Part shown: positions 59,238 through 64,000 of the stretch, piece by piece
Layout of the letters: the number at the start of each line of letters is the position of its first letter
Numbering within the stretch: position 1 is the stretch's first letter
Notes under the pieces: generated by a model
What the model was told of the DNA's origin: nothing
Seen by the model: only the letters and a program-made list of their open reading frames with translations
The model's database searches: none
Made by a program: the position numbers and the translations under genes
Assembly (NCBI RefSeq): GCF_008704535.1
Contig: NZ_CP023701.1
Location: 124,001 to 188,000 of the forward strand
Direction: 5' to 3'
DNA: 64,000 bases
Origin: Streptomyces subrutilus
GTDB taxonomy: Bacteria > Actinomycetota > Actinomycetes > Streptomycetales > Streptomycetaceae

Positions 59238-60296
59238 ATGGCCAACGAGCTGGACACCGTACCGATCCACAGCCTGTACGCGGAGCGGTTCGCCGCCGAT
59301 CTGGAGACCAACCGCAAGGAGCAGGCCGACGTCGCTGCGCAGCTGACCGAGTTGGAGGAGCGCCTGAGGCAACTGAAGTCGGACGAGACCTGGCTCTCTG
59401 GGTTGCAGGGCACACTGCCCGGGGACGCCCCGCGGAAGGAGTCGCCCGAGGAGGCGGTCGCGTCCAAGGCGGTGCCCCGGCCGCGGGCCGCACGCAAGGC
59501 GTCGGCCGGCACGACGCGCGGCAGGAAGGCGGCGCAGCCCGGGAAGTCCGCCCCCGCCACCGGGCCCACCGCACCCGACGCCGCACCGGTCACCGAGTCC
59601 CCCGAGGCCACCGCCGTCGCGGCCACACGGGCACCCGCGAAGGCGAAGGCCACCGGCACCGGCACCGGCACCGGCACCGGCACCGGCACCAAGACTGCGG
59701 CCGGTTCGCGCAAGCCCGCGCGGACCGCGGTGAAGTCCACGGCTACTCGGGCGGCGAAGTCGGCGAAGTCGGCGCCGAAGAGTGCCGCGAAGGACGACGC
59801 GAAGGTCGCGACGAAGGGCGTGGCGAAGGCCGCGCCCGAGTCCGCACCGACATCCGCCCCCAAAGCGCCCGTCAAGGCCGCTTCGAAGGCCCGGGCCAAA
59901 GCTCCCGCGAAGTCGGCCGAGCAGCAGACCGCATCGACCGCACCCGTGCCCGTACCCGTACCCGCACCGACGGCAACGGGCACGGCGACGGCGAAGCCCG
60001 CCGAGCCCCCGCTGCGCGAGCTCGCGCTCGCCCTGCTGGTCAGCGCTGCGGAGCCGCGGATGGTGAGCGAGGTCACGACCGCGCTGGCCGAGGCGCACCC
60101 GGAGCGCGCGGCCTCCACCCAGGTGGTGCGCAACACCCTGGAGACGCTCGCCAAGAAGGGCGTCATCGACAAGGAGCACCGGCAGGGCTCGGTGATGTAC
60201 ACCGCGCACCAGCCTCCGGCGGGTGAGCCGGCTCCGGTTCCCGAGGTGGCCCCGGCCGACGACACGGCGGTGGAGAAGACGACGGCCGAGGCCTGA
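59238..60296 (+). CDS. Lysine/alanine-rich protein with C-terminal winged helix
   Basis: A 352-residue protein in three parts: an N-terminal coiled coil (residues 15-55, ETNRKEQADVAAQLTELEER), a middle region of about 200 residues rich in Ala, Lys, Pro and Thr resembling histone-H1-like tails, and a C-terminal winged helix (about 255-320, LALLVSAAEPRMVSEVTTAL, then QVVRNTLETLAKKG). It is probably a chromatin-associated or regulatory DNA-binding protein. A GGCACC hexamer array at about 59650-59690 encodes repeated Thr-Gly and may vary in copy number. Confidence 0.8.
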   Translation: MANELDTVPIHSLYAERFAADLETNRKEQADVAAQLTELEERLRQLKSDETWLSGLQGTLPGDAPRKESPEEAVASKAVPRPRAARKASAGTTRGRKAAQPGKSAPATGPTAPDAAPVTESPEATAVAATRAPAKAKATGTGTGTGTGTGTKTAAGSRKPARTAVKSTATRAAKSAKSAPKSAAKDDAKVATKGVAKAAPESAPTSAPKAPVKAASKARAKAPAKSAEQQTASTAPVPVPVPAPTATGTATAKPAEPPLRELALALLVSAAEPRMVSEVTTALAEAHPERAASTQVVRNTLETLAKKGVIDKEHRQGSVMYTAHQPPAGEPAPVPEVAPADDTAVEKTTAEA

Positions 60297-60308
60297 GCCG
60301 TCGCCTTC

Positions 60309-60346
60309 GGCCCGCCAGCGGTGGTCGTGGGGCCCGCTGGCGGGCC
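60309..60346. terminator. Bidirectional hairpin between convergent genes
   Basis: GGCCCGCCAGCGG (60309-60321) and CCGCTGGCGGGCC (60334-60346) are perfectly complementary. It lies between two convergent genes and could end both transcripts; no T run. Confidence 0.65.
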
Positions 60347-60410
60347 GCCGGGCGAACGGAGTGGGGAACAGGACGGACGGGGCATCGGGCGTGCGCCGCC
60401 GGTTCCGTGC

Positions 60411-61094
60411 TCATGCGCCGTCCGCGGAGAAGTGCTGGTAGTCCGGGTTGGACCAGCGTCCGCCCCAGTACCAGCCCTCCGCGCGGAAGGCACTGGTCAG
60501 CACGGAGTCCGCGTGGATCGTCCCCGGCCGGTCGGGCTCGCGGTCGAGGTGGGACCGCCCGTTCGCGGGATGGATGGTGCCGTGTATGTCCACGTACGGG
60601 TTCTCGACGGGGTTGATGTCCACGGCGTCGCCCCACGCGTGCCGGGACCGCCTGCCGGGGTCGCCGGTGACCTGCCGGCAGTTGAAGGCGGAGGTGTTGT
60701 CGTCTGCCATGGCCCGGTCGTCGTCGCCCCCGTACGCGGCCATGACCCGCATCCGGCGGATGGGGAAACGGGCCTCGAAGGCCTTGCCGAAGACCCGGAG
60801 CAGGGGTTCGACCGCGTCGCGGTGCACGACCAGTTCGCCTTGGTGGACCTTGCCGTCGAACCCCCAGTGGTTCATCCGGACGAGCCTCAGCAGGTCGGGC
60901 GGGACCGGACAGCCCTCCCGGTGGGTGGCGCCCAGCGTCTCGGGCGGCACGGCCGAGACGCTGGCCGAGAGCGTGGCGGCCGGGTCGACGGGTGCGGCGG
61001 CCCGCAGTCGGGCCGTGGAGGAGGAGACGTCGCAGGACGTCCCGGACGCGCACAGTGCGGCGGCCAGCAGCACGGCCGCGAGGCGGTTGCCCAC
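60411..61094 (-). CDS. M15-family D-Ala-D-Ala carboxypeptidase-like lipoprotein
   Basis: A 227-residue exported protein with an N-terminal hydrophobic signal and lipobox SGTSC near residue 22. It carries the M15 (VanY/VanX-like) zinc peptidase motif SRHAWGDAVDINP (HxxxxxxD) and a C-terminal region with EGWYWGGRWSNPDYQHF (Zn ligand His). It would trim peptidoglycan stem peptides. TACGGT lies six bases before the GTG at 61094 and no ribosome site is seen, so the message may be leaderless. Confidence 0.83.
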   Translation of the reverse strand: MGNRLAAVLLAAALCASGTSCDVSSSTARLRAAAPVDPAATLSASVSAVPPETLGATHREGCPVPPDLLRLVRMNHWGFDGKVHQGELVVHRDAVEPLLRVFGKAFEARFPIRRMRVMAAYGGDDDRAMADDNTSAFNCRQVTGDPGRRSRHAWGDAVDINPVENPYVDIHGTIHPANGRSHLDREPDRPGTIHADSVLTSAFRAEGWYWGGRWSNPDYQHFSADGA

Positions 61095-61523
61095 CGGTCC
61101 ACCGTAGAGCCGAACGGCGCTCCGGGCATGCCGAGCACGGCGGGGCCCGGGAACCGGGCTGAAATCGCGGGTGGGAGGTGGGCGGGCTGCCGTGCGGGCC
61201 GTGCCCGCGCCCGGCGGTACGAGCGCCGGGGGCGGGGGTCCACCGGACGTCGGGCGGGCCGGCGTGAAGGGTGCCGGCCGTGGCGTCCGGTTGCCGTACG
61301 GTCCGAGCGGCAGCTCATCGTGCCGCCGGGGCCCGGGTCGAGCGACGACGGGGCGTCGCACGGGACGGGGCCCGCTCCGGGGGCCCGAGCCGCTCACCGC
61401 CGCGGACTCCCGACCTCTCGCGTATGACCCGGGATCCGGACGTCAAACGCACCTCGCGGCACCTTTTCTGAGCGGTGGTCAGCACAGCGGCCCGGGCCCT
61501 CCCCGACGGCGCGCAGGCGGAGG
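61095..61523. other. Gene-free spacer
   Basis: About 430 bases; no gene supported. Low-complexity GC frames only. Confidence 0.45.
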
Positions 61524-61685
61524 TCAGCCGGTGTACTTCTGCCACACCTTGACGGTGGTCTTCGGGTTGCTCGCCGAGTTCGACTTGTGCGCCGTGAGGC
61601 AGCGGTACTGCTGGCCCAGGTGGACGACCCGGTCGTTCTGGGCGTACTGCCGGTTGACTTTCCACTCCGAGAATCCTGCTGCCAT
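61524..61685 (-). CDS. 53-residue carbohydrate-binding-module-like protein
   Basis: A very small gene that encodes one domain: MAAGFSEWKVNRQYAQNDRV at the N-terminus, then VHLGQQYRCLTAHKS and a final VWQKYTG. The spacing of aromatic residues (W, Y, Y, W) and the pattern YxxxDxVxHxGxxYxCxxAHxS closely match family 5/12 (ChtBD3-type) chitin-binding modules. AAAGGTGAG precedes the ATG. No signal peptide is present, so it stays in the cytoplasm unless exported differently. A stand-alone CBM without signal or catalytic domain is unusual; a regulatory or adaptor role is possible. Confidence 0.75.
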   Translation of the reverse strand: MAAGFSEWKVNRQYAQNDRVVHLGQQYRCLTAHKSNSASNPKTTVKVWQKYTG

Positions 61686-61774
61686 GGGGGCTCACCTTTC
61701 GCCGGGCCGGCTCGCTGCCGGCCCGGCTGATCCTCGCACCCTTCGTACGGCCCCTCCGCCACGGGCCGCGGCCG

Positions 61775-62704
61775 TCAGCTCGCGGCGGGCCCTTCCGGGG
61801 CTCCGGCGGGAGCGGGGCGGCGGCCCCGGTGGCGGGAGACGCCGACGCCGGCCAGGCAGATGGCGCCGCCCAGGAGGGTCAGCCAGCCGGGGATCTCGCC
61901 CAGCACGAGCCAGGCGATGAGGACCACGGTGGCGGGCACCGCGTAGGTGGTGGCGCCCATCCTGCCGGCGGTGGTGCGGGCGAGGGCGTAGGTCCAGGTC
62001 GTGAAGGCCAGGGCGGTGGGGAAGAGACCGAGGTAGACCATGTTCAGGGTGGCCGACAGGGGGGCGTGCGGCAGCTCGGCGAACAGTTGCCCGGCGAAGG
62101 GCAGGGTGACGGCCGTGCCGACGAAACAGCCGTACGTGGTCACCTGGATCGGGCTCGCGTACGCCAGGGCGGGCTTCTGCGAGACGACACCGGCGCCGTA
62201 GGTGAGCGCGGCCACCAGGCAGAGCAGGACCCCGCCGAGCGAAGAGGACCCGCCCCCGGAGGTGGACAGGCCCACCACGGCGGCACCGGCGAACGAGACG
62301 CCCATCCCCGCGAGGAGCATGGGCGGGAAGCCCTCCTTCAGCAGCCATCCGCTGAGCAGGGCGATCACGATCGGGCCGATGTTCACGATCATGGCGGCGG
62401 TGCCGGCGTCCACCAGTTGCTCGCCCCAGTTGAGGGCCACCATGTAGAGCCCGAACCAGAGGATGCCGGAGCCGAGGATGCCGGGCCAGGCCTGCCGGGG
62501 CGGGAAGGGGACCCGCCGGACGGCGAGGACGATGCCGAGGGCGAGCGACGCCGTCAGCAGGCGCCCCAGCGCCAGCGCGCCGGGCGAGTAGTCGGCCGCC
62601 GCGGCGCGGATGGACACGAAGGCGGAGGCCCACAGCACGACGGTGAGGGAGGCCGCCGCGAGGGCACGATGATCGGTTCCGGGGACTCCGGCCGTTTGAT
62701 CCAT
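61775..62704 (-). CDS. EamA/DMT-family transporter
   Basis: A 309-residue membrane protein with ten predicted helices in two EamA halves (VVLWASAFVSIRAAAADYSP at the start, YTYALARTT-like region in the second half). Family members export amino acids or other small metabolites. TACGTT lies about 8 bases before the ATG with no ribosome site, suggesting leaderless translation. Confidence 0.9.
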   Translation of the reverse strand: MDQTAGVPGTDHRALAAASLTVVLWASAFVSIRAAAADYSPGALALGRLLTASLALGIVLAVRRVPFPPRQAWPGILGSGILWFGLYMVALNWGEQLVDAGTAAMIVNIGPIVIALLSGWLLKEGFPPMLLAGMGVSFAGAAVVGLSTSGGGSSSLGGVLLCLVAALTYGAGVVSQKPALAYASPIQVTTYGCFVGTAVTLPFAGQLFAELPHAPLSATLNMVYLGLFPTALAFTTWTYALARTTAGRMGATTYAVPATVVLIAWLVLGEIPGWLTLLGGAICLAGVGVSRHRGRRPAPAGAPEGPAAS

Positions 62705-62924
62705 GCGGGTCAACGTACCCAGGGGGCGCCCCCGCTGCCCACCGCGTTTCACCGGCCCCGTACGGCCCGACCGGTGGGCGGTCCGTACGGCACCGCGCGC
62801 GCACCGTACGGCCCGCCCAGCGCCCCGCGCGGGACCGCGACGGGCTCCCGCGGGACGGCGACGGGTCGTCGCCCGGCCCGTCGGCGCGCACCAAGGGATC
62901 CGGTGCGCGCAGACGGCTCCGGCG

Positions 62925-63791
62925 CTACCGCGCGGCCGATCCGTCCTGGGCGGGGGCGGCCGCGAAGGAGGCCAGGTCCTCGCGGAGCGCGCGGACCACC
63001 GCGTCCTGGTGCTCCGTCAGGTAGAAGTGCCCGCCCGGGAACCCGCGGAAGGTGAACGCGCCACCGGTCAGCTCCCGCCAGGCCATCGCCTCGGCCACGG
63101 TGACCTGCGGGTCCTGCTCGCCGCACAGCACGCTGACGGGGACGCGCAGGGCCGCGTCGGCGGAGGCGGGCGCGGGCGCGTAGCGGTAGGTGTCCACCGC
63201 CCGGTAGTCCGCGCGCAGCGCGGGCAGGATCACCTCGCGGAACCCTTCGTCGGCCAGCAGCCCCGGGTCGGTGCCGGCCAGCGAGGTGAGCTGGGCGAGC
63301 AGTTCCTCGTCGCTGCGGACGGGCGCGGCGTCCGGCCGGTGCGTCAGCGGGGAGCGCCGGCCGGAGAGGACCAGCCCGCGCAGGCCCGTGGCACCGTCCG
63401 CCTCCAGCCTGCGCGCCAGCTCGAAGGCGACGAGGGCGCCCATGCTGTGCCCGAAGAGCACCAGGGGCTGTCCGAGCCAGGGCTCAAGGGCCCGGTGCAC
63501 CCCGTCGACCATGGCGTGGATGCTGTCGGGCGCGTCCTCCCCGAACCGGTCCTGGCGGCCCGGGTACTGCACCGTGAGCACCTCGGCGTGCGCCGCCAGC
63601 TCCTGCGAGAAGGGGAAGTAGAACGACGCGTTCCCGCCGGCGTGCGGGAGCAGCACCAGCCGCGGGGCGGGTGCGGTCGGGGCCGGGTGGAACCGGCGGA
63701 TCCACGGGTCCGGCTGCGGGCCGGGCCGCGGTACGGCCGGTCGCGGGTCGGGGGCGCTCGCGCCCGGGGCCGTGGGGTGCGCGGTGGTCAT
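62925..63791 (-). CDS. Type II thioesterase
   Basis: A 288-residue editing thioesterase of the GrsT/TEII family: LVLLPHAGGNASFYFP, nucleophile GHSMGA (Ser116), acid in CGEQDP, and FPGGHFYL. These enzymes clear mis-primed carrier proteins in PKS or NRPS systems. Its ATG overlaps the stop of the acyl-CoA-ligase-like gene (ATGA). It probably belongs to a further biosynthetic cluster continuing to the right. Confidence 0.93.
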   Translation of the reverse strand: MTTAHPTAPGASAPDPRPAVPRPGPQPDPWIRRFHPAPTAPAPRLVLLPHAGGNASFYFPFSQELAAHAEVLTVQYPGRQDRFGEDAPDSIHAMVDGVHRALEPWLGQPLVLFGHSMGALVAFELARRLEADGATGLRGLVLSGRRSPLTHRPDAAPVRSDEELLAQLTSLAGTDPGLLADEGFREVILPALRADYRAVDTYRYAPAPASADAALRVPVSVLCGEQDPQVTVAEAMAWRELTGGAFTFRGFPGGHFYLTEHQDAVVRALREDLASFAAAPAQDGSAAR

Positions 63792-64000
63792 GTCCGCTCC
63801 TCGAACTCGTCCGTCAGCAGCCGCTTCTTCTGCGGCTTGCCCATGGCGTTGCGCGGTACCGCGGTGATGAACCGGACCTCGCGCGGCCTCTTGTGTACCG
63901 ACAGGTGCGCAGCGACGAAGTCGGTGAGCTCGGAGCCCGTGACTCCGTCCGCCACGACGAAGGCGACGATCCGCTGGCCCAGGTCGGGGTCGGGGACTCC
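63788..64000 (-). CDS. Acyl-CoA ligase (malonyl-CoA-synthetase-like), C-terminal fragment
   Basis: The gene enters from the right edge. The visible 70 residues are the C-terminal lid of an AMP-forming ligase: GVPDPDLGQRIVAFVVADG, AAHLSVHKRPREVRF and the A10 lysine motif NAMGKPQKKRL. The pattern matches MatB-like malonyl-CoA synthetases, though other acyl-CoA ligases are possible. It is coupled to the thioesterase and would supply an activated extender or starter unit. Confidence 0.8.
   Translation of the reverse strand, partial: GVPDPDLGQRIVAFVVADGVTGSELTDFVAAHLSVHKRPREVRFITAVPRNAMGKPQKKRLLTDEFEERT

Noticed and set aside
1..64000. KS-alpha, KS-beta and ACP genes of a type II PKS
   Set aside because: Looked for on both strands; none is present, so the minimal PKS is assumed to be outside the window and not claimed.
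1..64000. tRNA genes, attachment sites, insertion sequences or phage genes
   Set aside because: No cloverleaf-like sequence, transposase motif or integrase was recognised by eye; a tool search would be needed for certainty.

Overview
The window is high-GC actinobacterial DNA, almost certainly Streptomyces. It shows strong G/C bias at third codon positions, GTG and ATG starts with GGAGG-type ribosome sites, 4-bp ATGA/GTGA gene overlaps, SARP, LAL and gamma-butyrolactone (GBL) regulators, and a twin-arginine flavoprotein. No ribosomal RNA, tRNA, insertion sequence or CRISPR array was recognised.

Bases 1 to about 25,700 look like the right part of an aromatic (type II) polyketide cluster. It contains a C9-type ketoreductase, a didomain aromatase/cyclase, acyl-CoA carboxylase beta and epsilon subunits and a working-looking phosphopantetheinyl transferase. 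The minimal PKS (KS, CLF, ACP) is not in the window and would have to lie to the left. The leftmost operon couples a cyclopropane-synthase-like methyltransferase, a Baeyer-Villiger-type flavin monooxygenase, a Tat-exported flavin oxidase, a SRPBCC protein and an alpha/beta hydrolase. A second tailoring group has a hemerythrin-like protein, a DUF1772 (anthrone-oxygenase-family) membrane protein and an NmrA-type reductase. The same cluster also carries four enzyme-like proteins that have lost key catalytic residues: an adenylation-domain half, a class V aminotransferase fold, a condensation/thioesterase fusion and a second phosphopantetheinyl transferase. A small secreted peptide with a repeated RIDWP motif lies next to them. 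Several of these units are preceded by heptamers spaced exactly 11 bp apart, the signature of SARP binding. Two close SARP paralogues lie inside the cluster.

Bases 25,700 to about 40,250 form a regulatory island. It has a third SARP with a double GBL-receptor-like operator, a frameshifted GBL-receptor homologue, a pseudo-receptor-like TetR protein with a repetitive tail, an ArpA-like receptor, a P450 with a glycine-rich tail, an AfsA-type GBL/butenolide synthase and an SDR reductase. The island is full of short tandem repeats and long spacers without genes. Most reading frames open across those spacers look like low-complexity GC artefacts.

Bases 41,400 to 47,300 hold a compact terpene locus: a class I terpene cyclase translationally coupled to a P450, next to a large LAL-family LuxR regulator. 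From 47,700 to the end the genes are mostly ordinary chromosomal ones: an MFS exporter with a divergent XRE-cupin regulator, hydrolases, an MBL-fold/HxlR pair, DoxX, a GntR-ABC operon under a 30-bp palindrome, a lysine/alanine-rich winged-helix protein, an M15 peptidase, a 53-residue carbohydrate-binding-like protein and an EamA transporter. The right edge enters another biosynthetic unit (type II thioesterase plus the C-terminus of an acyl-CoA ligase, possibly a malonyl-CoA synthetase).
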